Made by a program: the position numbers and the translations under genes. The notes beneath the pieces were generated by a model. The model searched no databases and was not told the DNA's origin. It was given only the letters and a program-made list of their open reading frames with translations. From Fragum whitleyi (taxonomy: Eukaryota > Mollusca > Bivalvia > Cardiida > Cardiidae): a stretch of DNA of 64,000 nt. Below, piece after piece: positions 47,801-54,931 of the stretch; position 1 is the first letter of the stretch, and each line of letters opens with the position of its first letter. The stretch covers positions 27,347,208 to 27,411,207 of the forward strand of contig OX411559.1 of NCBI GenBank assembly GCA_948146395.1, in the 5' to 3' direction.

Positions 47801-50800
47801 AATCAAATTTTAAGTATAAGTCAATTATGAGTTGATCAGTACCAAACAGGCTGAGATAAATTCTTATCTTTCTCTTTAAGGTTGCGCTCCCGAAATGAAA
47901 AAAATTGTTTGAATTTTAAGTCTAGGAAGTCTTTCATCATGAAGTTTTTGTTTCAGATAAGACCAGCAAAGCAATCAGAGAGTTCAATACCAGCTACTGG
48001 TAAGAATTCAAAGTTTTAAGCTCCACTGGCCAAAGGCCACTGGGGCTATTGACATAGCCCTGTGTCGGTTGTGCGACCGTCTGTCCAGTCGTATACTTTT
48101 TCTTTAAAAAACTTCTCAGAAACTACTGGATGAATTTCAACCAAGCTTCACAGGAATGATCCTTGGGTGACCCTCTTTCAAAGTTGTTCAAGAAATTTTG
48201 ATCAAATGAAAAACATGGATTTAATGGGCATGGCTAATTTCCAAATATGGTAAAAAGTGAGTTTTGTCAGATTCCAAATGATGGATACCAATTAAATTTT
48301 ACATGAATGATCCTTGGTTGACCTTTATCAGTCTACAAAAAATTATTGTAATCGGATGAAAAATATCAATTATTAAATATTAAGTTTCTTATATCTTCCA
48401 TAGTGGAATCTTTGAAAATCATTTTCTCAGAATGTAAGTGATGGGTGTCAACTAAATTTCACTGGAATGATACTTGAGTGACTGTTAATGAGTCTACAAA
48501 AAATTATTGTGATCAGATGAAAATATGTATTTTATGGGCAGAGGTCATTTCTAAAAAAATAAAATTTTTAGTTAAGCTTTTCGTTTAAGATTGGTAAAAT
48601 TTTCGTTTTTCTGAACAAAATATGCTTTAATCTTATGTGGTTCTGCTCCATGCGAAAATAGGGCAGTTGTTTTTCACTCCATGGAAAATTTACTAATCTT
48701 ACACTGAAAACAACTTTACTTACTTTTTTATGCCCCTGCACCTATAAGATTGGGCATATTGTTCTACAGTTGGGCCTTTGTCTTCCCTTCTGTTTGTCTG
48801 GCTGGCTGAAAAACTTTAACAAAGAAATTAACCCTTGTCATGCTGAACCTAGTATATTCCTGCTTAGGCAGAAGCTATAGACAAACATCAGCCTGCACAT
48901 ATGTGCAGTCTGATGTTAGTCTACACCAACTTTCAAACTAGAACTGTTGATAGATTTAGTTTTTCAAATAAAAATTGACCTACAGTTGGTGCATTCTGTG
49001 CTTTTTGCCCTTTGATTTTGATGAAATTTTTAGCTCAAATTTATTCAGCATGACAAGGGTTAACAATTATTTCAAAGCTATTTGAGATACAATCTTCATA
49101 CCATACTTCTCCTTATAAACACCCCTGGGAGCTATTCATAACATGGACATGGAGCATTTATTTTATATGCATTTCTGATAATAAAAAAACTTAAAAGTTG
49201 ATGTCTTTTAGGCCCCTTTCCCTTTAATTTGAGGTGAATTTCCTATAAACAATCATATAAAATGATTTTTTAGAGGAAATTCATCACAAATTAGAGACGA
49301 AGTCTCTTAAAGTTCCTAAAATTTAGTCATTTGAAGTGGGTTTCCTTAATTAAAAATGTAGGGGTGCTACTATTTGGGATGGTGCTATTATTAGACAAAA
49401 TACGGAATTTGATATGATAAATCTCAATGGCATGCATCTGCTGGTACCAAGGTTAAGTCCTAGGTCATGTGACAAGGTCATCTGATTTCATCAAATTTTC
49501 TATGAAAATTCGAAAAACATGCTGTTTGGGGGGACATTTTGATGACTCAGCTCAAAACAGTTGTATTTGCCTATATGTTCAAAAGCTGTTACAACTGTTT
49601 CACGCTGAGCCATGGATTTATGTTTTACAAACACATCATGCTATCTTTCTATTTGTAGGTAATTCCAATATGGTTGTGACTAGTCCAAGAGTAGGAACGG
49701 TAAGAGGTATACTAAAAGGTTAGTGTAATATTTATCTTAGAGAACCTGTATGTATGAATCCAACATCAATTGCTTTTGTGGAAGGATGAAACTCGTGTAA
49801 TGATAAACTAACTACACAGGGGTTTTCAAATAAGGGGACATGTAAAAGACTATTTCTTATTTCCAGGTTCAGTAACATGTGTCTAAAAAACAATATGATA
49901 TAGATAAATTTTCAGAAATTTTTTTTTGTGAAGAAAATGCTGAAAATATGTTTTGTTCCTTTTGATATTAACCGGATCATTTATCTCCGAGATTAATTCA
50001 GTACCATTCAAAGGTTTGTCCTAGTATATATTTGCCCATGAACAAATGGCCTAGATAAATGTACTTGTCTTCAGGTAGAAAAGCTTGTGTCATACAGGTT
50101 TGGCATGGTAATTCTACAACCCTGCTACACAAAAAGGAAACATGGTCGCATTTCATAAAACAAACATTTAGACGGAATTTACATTTAAAAAAAAGTGCAG
50201 ACTCAAGTCAGACTACAAAGACTAAGTAAGTGATAGAGCTTCCATAATCCACATAATGATTGCTTGGGACTAGGCCTTTTTGATGACACCATCTTTAGGG
50301 TCATCTTTCCATGCATAACAAAGTCAAGGTCATTGGTCTAAGTCACGGTAAAGGTCAATTATTAACTAATCTGAGCACAACATGCTCAAGGGGAACTATT
50401 AGAATCACTCTGAAAAATGGTCCCAAATGATGATATATAAGAAAAAAATCTTCTCTGAAACAGCCTTTTTGCTCTTTGCTGAAAACATTTCATGGTATTG
50501 ATCTTATTATGTAGAAATTATCTCCTTGTTGACATCTGCTTATTGAATTAATGTGATGTCCCAGGGATCAAAGAGACTCATGTGAGCGATCTAGGACCAT
50601 CATGGTCCTCTTGTTCACATGTGCATTGCTTGAGACAATGCCTTTTCATGCATAACAAAGTCAAGGTCATTGAGTAAGGTCAAGGTCAATTCATGAATTC
50701 ACTCACTTTTTACATAAAAACTTTACTAAGCTATAACTTAAGATTGGTAAAGACATTGTTGAAAAGATGTATAAAGCAGCAGTTTAAGATTCACAAATAT

Positions 50801-51809
50801 ATAAGAATAACTGTATTTCCCTATTTATAGAACCACTGTTCACCAAAAATGGAAGATGTATTGACATTGGTGTTTAATATAAACATCTTCATTTTCTTTT
50901 TTATTATTCTGTTTTGATATGCAAATATTTTTTTTCAGATTTAAATTATATGGTTATTTGAAGTCCTTTTAAGGCATATGCTTGATAGAAGGGAAGAAAC
51001 TCTTATTTAATGAAACAACCTTTGATTACTTGACTTACTATTTAATAATTGTGATAATGATATTCTTTTCTCTTTTAATGACCAAGTTTTATAGATCAGT
51101 AGATATTTTCTGTCTTATCTTATCATAATCGTAATCTTCAGTCTTCATATTTACAGCAAAAATACTTATTATAAAATGTTTATGTTTGGCTTTAAGGTTA
51201 CACATCTCATTAATAAACATCATTTTATTTCAAGGTCATCAGTCAAAATTAATTTCATTTGTCAATTTAGTCAAACTCTGAAATAATATGTGCCTGTGCG
51301 GGATATTTCCAACAATTTCAAATGTGCGCAAAGGAAAGTTTCTGGCAAGCCTGTGCAGACACACAGTCTGACCAGAATCTTCACTATGCGTGATATAGAT
51401 AGATAAGGTCTAAATCCATGTTCATGTGGTCAGCATACATTATTATTGCCTTTTGTAGTTGTCAATGCTTCTCAACATTTGCTCAGTGGGCAGGTGTGAA
51501 ATTGTTGGAAATGTCACGCACAGGCTCATATGGAATTTGGTTGGCATAGTGGTCTACAAACACATCTTCTTCTCTTTTTGCATAAATTTTATGTTATAAA
51601 TTTAAATGTTTTCTATTACATCGTATTAGAACTTAAGAAAAAATGCACCAGGGAAATAAACTAGTTGTGCATGTAAAATAGTGTAAAATAAGGTTTTAAT
51701 AAAGAAATTTCATGTTTTTGTTTTCACAGGGCAGAAGGAGAATAACCAGGGTAGAGGCCGTAATGTGTCATGGAATGAAATGGTGGAAAATAGAATCATA
51801 AAGGACTGA
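32666..51809 (+). CDS. Ten 3' exons of a coiled-coil, QT-motif scaffold-like protein
   Basis: Ten exons with AG/GT borders join in frame: 32666-32874, 34833-34892, 41459-41674, 43819-43959, 45129-45233, 45700-45909, 46337-47593, 47957-47999, 49659-49718 and 51730-51809. They give about 793 residues and a TGA stop. The first carries a 2-nt partial codon, so upstream exons exist but were not found. Exons 1-4 are Lys/Glu/Gln-rich and heptad-like (coiled coil). Exons 5-6 hold repeated QT motifs, mostly 12 residues apart, resembling LC8-binding sites. Exon 7 is long, acidic and Ser/Thr-rich, with S/T-P sites and a KEN triplet. Exons 9-10 encode GILK and, ten residues later, RNVSW, the order of PP1 SILK and RVxF docking motifs. 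Together these suggest a cytoskeletal or cell-division scaffold (inference). I do not recognise the family. Confidence 0.8.
32969..33127. repeat. Inverted-repeat element in intron 1
   Basis: GTTATATAAAAGATAATCATTGG and CCAATGTTTCTCTTTTATATAAC are inverted arms; the outer ATCAGG and CCTGAT add to them. Probably a MITE, single copy here. Confidence 0.65.
33128..34832. other. Rest of intron 1, no feature recognised
   Basis: No element ends or further exon seen. Splice borders on both sides define it as intron. Confidence 0.5.
34833..34892 (+). CDS. Exon 2 (20 codons, coiled coil)
   Basis: Acceptor TTTGCCTTTCAG, donor GAA-GTGAGT. It encodes AKENENSARKDLEFFKQNFE, phase 0 at both ends. Too short to be found by reading-frame length; supported by its splice sites and by fitting phase and composition with both neighbours. 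Confidence 0.75.
35058..35131. mobile_element. Palindromic MITE, family P1 (intron 2)
   Basis: GATGGCTCAGTGTGAAAC with AATTGTAACTGCCTATA pairs with TATAGGCAGTTACA and TTTCGCACTAAGCCATC. Confidence 0.85.
35288..36251 (+). mobile_element. Pearl/HINE-like element, F-type ends (intron 2)
   Basis: The head TATGCCGCCGGAGGCGGAC is followed by TCTGTCCGTCCGTCCATCC. About five core units of roughly 160-175 bp share CAACTCCTCCTAA and TTGAAACTTGGTCAAT. The tail GTGGCGGCGTATTTTG complements the head and is followed by CTCTTGTT (36244-36251). Confidence 0.8.
36279..36302 (+). repeat. Poly-G run of 24
   Basis: Twenty-four consecutive G residues in intron 2. It could form a G-quadruplex, and its length may be mis-sequenced. 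Confidence 0.85.
36410..36651 (+). mobile_element. TTAA MITE, family T, full-length (intron 2)
   Basis: TTAACCCTTATCATGTTGAA at the left and TTCAACATGACAAGGGTTAA at the right. Both TTAA flanks are intact. Good reference copy of the family, 242 bp. Confidence 0.85.
36671..36879 (+). mobile_element. Pearl D-type short element (intron 2)
   Basis: The head TGCCCCTGTATC-AAAAGATC-TGGGGCA is followed by text with AAGGTCAAGGTCATGTG. The tail TTTCACAAACACATCTTGTG equals that of the copy at 25405 apart from the last bases. Confidence 0.65.
37156..37645 (+). mobile_element. Pearl/HINE-like element, G-type head (truncated)
   Basis: The head AGTCCCCTACCGGTG-TTCA-CACCGGAGGGGACT folds perfectly apart from one or two bases and is followed by CCGTCTGTCCGTCCGTC. 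Three core units of about 157-161 bp start near GGATCC and carry AACTTAATAACTAAGCAAGC. No CTCTTGTT end is found, so the 3' part is missing. Confidence 0.7.
37870..37934. repeat. Palindrome, possibly centre of a TTAA element
   Basis: AAAACATTGAGACAAA pairs with TTTGTCTCAATGTTTT; the inner AAAATGCTG pairs with CAGCATTTT. About 100 bp downstream, GGGAAAGGGTTAA (to 38041) resembles the end of family U, but no matching left end was found. Confidence 0.65.
38123..40519 (+). mobile_element. Large B-type pearl-like array (intron 2)
   Basis: The head TAGCTCACCTGAGCACGAAG with GTGCTCAAGGTGAGC is followed by CCGTTGTGCGTCGTGTGTCG. About 15 core units of 144-145 bp follow, each with CCTTGTAGACACTCTAGA, CAATCAACCTGAAATT and TTGGGTCAAGTGGGGTC. 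It ends with the hairpin AGGGCCA-CTA-TGGCCCT and CTCTTGTT (40512-40519). Open frames of 60-82 codons recur with the unit but are not genes. Confidence 0.85.
38641..39659 (+). repeat. 433-bp higher-order repeat, about 2.3 copies
   Basis: The triplet of units starting CCTTGTAGACACTCTAGATG at 38641 recurs at 39074 and starts again at 39507, spacing 433 bp each time. The copies look identical over long stretches, while neighbouring single units differ, which points to recent expansion. Confidence 0.85.
40757..41003 (-). mobile_element. tRNA-derived SINE (SINE-2 family), reverse
   Basis: On the minus strand TGACCTAGTGG (A-box-like, about 40983-40993) is followed about 45 bp later by GGTTCGAGCCCC (B box, about 40938-40949). 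The next text, GTTTATGGGCAAAACACTTA, is typical of SINE bodies. The tail reaches GCTTTCGTCGCAATCGAAC near 40761. Good box spacing; not a functional tRNA gene as no full cloverleaf is evident. Confidence 0.7.
41370..41400. repeat. Small perfect hairpin before exon 3
   Basis: CTGTCTGATA (41370-41379) is the complement of TATCAGACAG (41391-41400), 58 bp upstream of the exon 3 acceptor. Confidence 0.8.
41459..41674 (+). CDS. Exon 3 (72 codons, coiled coil)
   Basis: Acceptor CTTTTCATTAG, donor AAG-GTATGT; phase 0 at both ends. The product starts KAEEQLTEAHRLLKIH, is strongly heptad-like and ends NDAKAWDCK. A decayed copy of its middle lies at 42302-42349. Confidence 0.85.
41739..42145 (+). repeat. 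Dispersed repeat V (intron 3)
   Basis: AACATTGTGAAATTGACAGG, GAATGATTTTGGAATGATTT and AATGGTTTGAGTGAGTG are shared with 30485-30870. Many GAATGA and GAGTGAGT steps give it a low-complexity look. Confidence 0.55.
42302..42349 (+). pseudogene. Decayed copy of part of exon 3
   Basis: ACTGCTGCAGACTACAGG and ATGAAAGTAGAAAACTG match exon 3 (41513-41560) with about six substitutions in 48 bp. A C-to-T change makes an in-frame TAG. No splice sites flank it, so it is not an alternative exon. Confidence 0.7.
42600..43120 (-). pseudogene. Penelope-like retroelement relic (RT end and GIY-YIG region)
   Basis: Minus-strand reading gives a 101-codon open piece with HVPLVPTYSHLLPDIHKIVN, a phrase resembling the segment between RT and endonuclease in Penelope-like elements. 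Beyond a stop, VGETERQLNERMKVHLRD resembles a GIY-YIG core, and DVRFTV followed by HESAWIKKL its end. Frames are broken by several stops, so it is dead. The assignment is from motif memory and moderate. The 5' side stops near the A-type element at 43138. Confidence 0.55.
43138..43675 (+). mobile_element. Pearl/HINE-like element, A-type ends (intron 3)
   Basis: The head AGCTCCACTGGCTGAAAGCC is followed by GTCCGTCGTGCGTCCGTGCG. The core has two to three units with CTCAGAA and GATGGATTTCAACC or GATGGATATCAATC, unlike the core of the A-type element at 711. It ends GCCTGTGGAGC, the hairpin AAGCCA-TTCA-TGGCTT and TTCTAGTT (43668-43675). Confidence 0.75.
43819..43959 (+). CDS. Exon 4 (47 codons, coiled coil)
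   Basis: Acceptor TTAATTTTCAG, donor AAG-GTCAGT; phase 0. It starts TKEYESKVKQLTAEVESQ and ends IDELTQELNQAK. Confidence 0.85.
43982..44224. mobile_element. Palindromic MITE, family R (intron 4)
   Basis: GGGCCCGAGGTTATAAAA and TTTTATAACCTCGGGCCC are exact terminal inverted repeats. The inner TTTTCTCA and TGAGAAAA and the central TTAATAAGTTGTTAT region continue the dyad. A second copy is at 59985-60252. Confidence 0.85.
44294..44366. mobile_element. Palindromic MITE, family P1 (intron 4)
   Basis: GATGACTCAGTGTGAAAT, GTTGTAACTGCCAATA and TATTGGCAGTTACA form the hairpin. Confidence 0.8.
44589..44659. mobile_element. Palindromic MITE, family P1 (intron 4)
   Basis: ACAGTTGTAACTGCCTATA and AGGCAGTTACAACTGTT form the hairpin, outer GATGGCTCAA and TTAGCCA. 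Only about 220 bp from the previous copy. Confidence 0.8.
45129..45233 (+). CDS. Exon 5 (35 codons, start of QT-motif region)
   Basis: Acceptor TATATTTCACAG, donor AAG-GTATTT; phase 0. It encodes TILNVERENKENQTILQ and then MLDICDIGVQIEAD, with candidate QT-type anchors NQT and VQI. Confidence 0.8.
45700..45909 (+). CDS. Exon 6 (70 codons, six QT motifs)
   Basis: Acceptor TTCTGGACAG, donor AAG-GTAAAT; phase 0. The triplets SQT, SQT, IQT, VQT, TQT and TQT have their Gln at exon residues 3, 14, 26, 38, 50 and 62, i.e. spacings of 11, 12, 12, 12 and 12. The last two (DDYTQTIRH and AKTTQTDH) are closest to the LC8 consensus KxTQT. The DNA around the motifs is not a simple tandem repeat. Confidence 0.85.
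46092..46127 (+). mobile_element. I-type pearl 3' end relic (intron 6)
   Basis: GCAGCCGAGTG followed by GGTGCTCTTGTT matches the subterminal repeat and end of the I-type element at 19476. Nothing else of it remains. Confidence 0.5.
46337..47593 (+). CDS. Exon 7 (419 codons, disordered acidic region)
   Basis: Acceptor TTTTTCAACAG, donor CAG-GTAAAT; phase 0. Rich in Asp, Glu, Ser, Thr and Asn. It contains SATPEV, KRPASPNES, a KEN triplet in SDKENKKL, LCTPKAG and HKTPELR, so there are several S/T-P sites. Near the end NVPQWSKSAIFSHGQRRESS and DIMQRYKDTVAKVRP look like short ordered or binding segments. No known domain is recognised. Confidence 0.85.
47957..47999 (+). CDS. Exon 8 (43 nt)
   Basis: Acceptor TTGTTTCAG, donor CTACTG-GTAAGA. 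It encodes IRPAKQSESSIPAT and leaves one nucleotide, matching the 2-nt start of exon 9. An A-type pearl-like element begins only 19 bp beyond the exon. Confidence 0.75.
48019..48560 (+). mobile_element. A-type pearl-like element next to exon 8 splice site
   Basis: AGCTCCACTGGCCAAAGGCC is followed by GTGCGACCGTCTGTCC and three core units like those at 43138. The 3' hairpin and CTTGTT are missing, so it is truncated or decayed near 48560. It starts 19 bp after exon 8. Confidence 0.65.
48730..48820 (+). mobile_element. Pearl D-type head fragment
   Basis: TATGCCCCTGCACCTATAAG followed by GGGCATATTG and a short TCTGTTTGTCTGGCTGG tract. The family-T MITE follows at once. Confidence 0.55.
48828..49063 (+). 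mobile_element. TTAA MITE, family T, full-length
   Basis: TTAACCCTTGTCATGCTGAA at the left and CAGCATGACAAGGGTTAA at the right, 236 bp, both TTAA flanks intact. Confidence 0.9.
49100..49405. mobile_element. MITE family S
   Basis: CCATACTTCTCCTTATAAAC at the left and GCTATTATTAGACAAAATAC at the right. The interior GGGAGCTATTCATAACATGG and GTAGGGGTGCTAC matches the other copies. Confidence 0.75.
49541..49614. mobile_element. Palindromic MITE, family P1, 44 bp before exon 9
   Basis: GATGACTCAGCTCAAAACAG and CTGTTACAACTGTTTCACG with CTGAGCCAT form the hairpin; one inner arm is eroded. Confidence 0.75.
49659..49718 (+). CDS. Exon 9 (SILK-like motif)
   Basis: Acceptor TTCTATTTGTAG, donor AAAAG-GTTAGT. 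With the split Gly codon it encodes GNSNMVVTSPRVGTVRGILK. GILK fits the [GS]IL[RK] SILK consensus; SPRV adds an S-P site. Confidence 0.75.
50363..50615 (+). mobile_element. Short B-type pearl-like element (intron 9)
   Basis: AATCTGAGCACAACATGCTC with AAGGGGAAC is the head. There is no tandem core. It ends TGTGAGCGATCT, the hairpin AGGACCA-TCA-TGGTCCT and CTCTTGTT (50608-50615). Confidence 0.7.
51292..51524. mobile_element. MITE family Q, best-preserved ends
   Basis: GCCTGTGCGGGATATTTCCA at the left and TGGAAATGTCACGCACAGGC at the right. The interior has CAAGCCTGTGCAGACACACA and GACCAGAATCTTCACT. Confidence 0.85.
51730..51809 (+). CDS. Exon 10, terminal (RVxF-like motif and stop)
   Basis: Acceptor TTTTCACAG. 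The split Gly is followed by QKENNQGRGRNVSWNEM and a short tail ending IIKD, then TGA at 51807-51809. RNVSW fits [RK]x(0-1)[VI]x[FW]. A KEN triplet lies just before it. Confidence 0.8.
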
Positions 51810-53650
51810 AATCTTAGGAAGAAAAGGAAATGATCAGTCATTATGTGTAGTTTAATCTTAGTCTACACCCTCAGTGTTCCTTGTAAGAACTGTTCATGAA
51901 ATTAACCCCATAGAAAATTTGATTTACAATGTGGCTTGATTTTTTCATTGCTGCAAATAAATCTATTAGCATGGTGCAAGACACAAATTTCCTTAGATAG
52001 CATAATGTTTTTTACACAATAAGAATCTTTGTGAAAGCAAATTTGTTTAAATTTCTATCAGGTAAATAAGTGAACGCCATTTCAGATGACCAGTTTTAGA
52101 ATGAATTGATAAAAAAAAAACAGATTGATATTTGATCTGAAAATGAGCTGTGTATTGGAAACTTACTTTCTTCCATTTTTTCTCTGGTTTAAAATCTTCT
52201 TTGTAATCCAAAGTCACTCTCTGTTTATCGTAAATTCCTTGATTCTATTTGTTTTAAGATCTATAAATGATTCTTTCTTGTGGCATGTCTTACAGACATT
52301 AATTATTCTACAGTTAAGTACATTGAGAATTTTACAAGATGATTGATTGCAACTTGAAAAAGAACGAGTTGGATGAGTGAGTCTTAATTGATATCAAGGG
52401 GAGGTAATAAATTGTTTCAGTTTGTTGATCTCGAACAGTAAGTTCTATTGGATCAACAGTTCACCACACTCTAAGATCTACATACTCTTCTATATATGCA
52501 TACAGACGTTTCCCCATAAATGACAATCAATAAAGTCATGGAATTATATGCTTGATTTATATCTCTACTGACTGATATATATTTTCATTGAAACTTTTTG
52601 CTTGTTATATCTTGAATAGCACTTTCAAGACAAAGGCTTTTCAAAAAGTCAGTAGAGTGATTTCAGGCCCTGATGTGCCTCTTGTTAATTTTTATTGAGC
52701 ATTTTGCACAACTTCAATCTTATTTTAACAATTTGAGAAAGCATTTTGAATGCTTAGAATGGAACACTACACAGAGGATTCTAAATGCTTTTAGTTCAGT
52801 ATGTCATTTTCTTGGTGTTCTGTACAAATTTTTGAGAATGTAGACAGAAGCTAGCACAGGTCAGTCATTATTAGGACTTGAATGATCAAATTAGCGAGAA
52901 CAATATCTGGATATCTTTCAAAAGTGAATATCTGTGATCTTATGATTGTACACATATTCTGACAAGAGTCAATACTCTTCCAAAAGTGGAACATATTGAT
53001 GGGGTAGATCTATGTCATTTTAAAATTGTTACACCAATCAAGTTATTGTTATTAAAAGTTTATTACATCCACTATTTGACTTTTGTCTGGGCTAATGAGT
53101 ATGAGAGAAATAGCAAGTCACTATGACATAATGGTGTATGTGTTTTAGTCAGTTTGTCCTGCTGCCCAGGCAATTCAAAATACATTGACACAATTGTTCT
53201 CCTACATGAGTAGATGCATCCATTTAAACGAACTTTTAGAAAGCTGTAATGCACATGTCAAGGTCAAATTTAGCTTGTCTGTAGTTTTGCTTTACATTAA
53301 GGGCTGGATTCAAATTATATGTAACTTGGCACAAGACCATTATTATGAGTAGATGTACTTTTTAAAACAAAAATACATAGACCCAAAATAACTATGTTGG
53401 AATCAGCACCGAAGGGCTCTAGACAAGTTTTATGTCACTTACCTGTACTCATTCTTTGAATTATCAATCGATCAGGAACAATAGGATTGTGATTACCTCC
53501 TAATAAAGCTGGGTTTACAATGTTATGGACACCAGCCACAAATAAAAATATGTAAACATGTACACTGCAAAAGCATTATTGACATGCCAATCAAATAATT
53601 TATTTGATAGGAAGTTCACTGATGACCTCTGTCATTTTTTCAACCATTTT
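51810..53650. other. 3' UTR and downstream spacer
   Basis: No further gene recognised. At 52640-52686, GTAGAGTGATTTCAGGCCCT and CTCTTGTT look like a pearl 3' end relic. Confidence 0.45.
51956..51961 (+). terminator. Candidate poly(A) signal AATAAA, 147 bp after the stop
   Basis: First AATAAA after the TGA at 51809. A second lies at 52529-52534 (CAATAAAGTCATGG). Which is used cannot be told from sequence. Confidence 0.5.
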
Positions 53651-54178
53651 TAGCTCACCTGAGCTCAAGGGGAACTTTTAGGATTACCCGTGATTTGTTG
53701 TCAACAATCTTAAAAACTTCTTCTTCTCCTGAACAATTGGGCTGATTTTAATGAAACTTTGCCAAAATGTTCCTTGGGTGATCCTCTTTAAAAATTGTTC
53801 GCTTAATTCAGATTGGCCCATAGATATGGGTGTGGCAGGGCATGGAAATTTTTCACTTAGAAATCTTTGAACAACATCTCCTCCTGAACCACTGGGCCGA
53901 TTTGAATGAAGCTTTACCAGAATGTTCATTTGATGACCCTCTTAAAAAAATTGTTTGCAAAATTTTGATTGGCCCATTAATATGAGTGTGGCAGGGCGGG
54001 AGTTATTTTGAGTCTCCTCAGTAATAAACGGGCGGGAAGGGTCTATTATCTTTTCAAGTTCTTCACATAACATCTCCTCTTCAACAAGTAGGCAAATGTG
54101 AATGAAAATTTAACAAAAAATTACTTTGCTGAGATAAAATTCAGGTGAGTGGTTTGGGGCCATTTTGGTCCTCTTGTT
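53651..54178 (+). mobile_element. Pearl/HINE-like element, B-type ends
   Basis: The head TAGCTCACCTGAGCTCAAGG is followed by about three core units of the 155-bp type (ACATCTCCTCCTGAACCACT). It ends TTCAGGTGAGTGG, GGGGCCATTTTGGTCC and CTCTTGTT (54171-54178). Near 53860 it reads AATTTTTCACTTAGAAATC, an unoccupied version of the site hit by the I-type element at 19476. Confidence 0.75.
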
Positions 54179-54180
54179 TG

Positions 54181-54765
54181 CAATTTTTTGTACACATTAT
54201 CACATTTTCAAAAATTTGCTTTTAAAGATTTCAAAGTGAACATTTGCCCCGCCCTGCTGTGCCCATTTTTAAGAGTAATTCCAAATTTCTTGAACATTTC
54301 AAGTGAAATGTGACCCAAAAATTATTCACCATAAGATTCATAAATTCAGCCCAAACATTCGAGAGGAGAAGATTATCAAAGACTATGAAGTGAAAATAAG
54401 CCCCCGCCCTGGCACAGCCAAATTTCATGAGGGAGGGGGATCAAAAAACATCTTTAACAATCTAAGAAGAGGGTCACAAAGGGATCATTAATGCAAAGTT
54501 TGTTGAAATCAAACAAATAGTTTAGGGGGAGAAGGCATATAAAGTGAAAATAGCACCGCCCTGACACGCCCATATATAGAGCAATAAAAAATTCTGGAAC
54601 AAGGTAGGAAGAAAGTCACTTAAGGAACATTTCTACCCAGTCTGGTATAAAATAGTCTGCACATTGCTCTAGGAGGTGATTATGATAAAAAACAGTTTAG
54701 GCATGGACAAACGCCCGACGCACACACCGCCATGACTATGACCAACGAAGGCCAGTTGAGTAAAA
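54181..54765 (-). mobile_element. Degenerate A-type pearl-like element, reverse
   Basis: At the right end CGCCCGACGCACACACCGCC and GAAGGCCAGTTGAGT are the complement of an A-type head. The body has CACGCCCATATAT and AATAAGCCCCCGCCCTG, the reverse of GGGCGTGGCAGGGCGGGGC. It lies tail-to-tail with the previous element. Confidence 0.6.
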
Positions 54766-54931
54766 ATATTTCCTCTCAAAAGGTTCGCCCTGATTCTTGC
54801 ATTTTCTGCTTCAGCATTGATCTGTTTTCTGCCAAAATTATTCAGATTTTAATCCTTAAATTGAAGTATGCCCCAAGTTGTAGGGCCACATTTAGTATAG
54901 AGGTGATATAAGACAGTTTTGGAAAACAAAA

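Noticed and set aside
32666..51809. Naming the scaffold gene after a known kinesin or centrosomal family
   Set aside because: Coiled coil, QT, KEN and PP1-type motifs occur in many unrelated families, and the N-terminal part is not visible.
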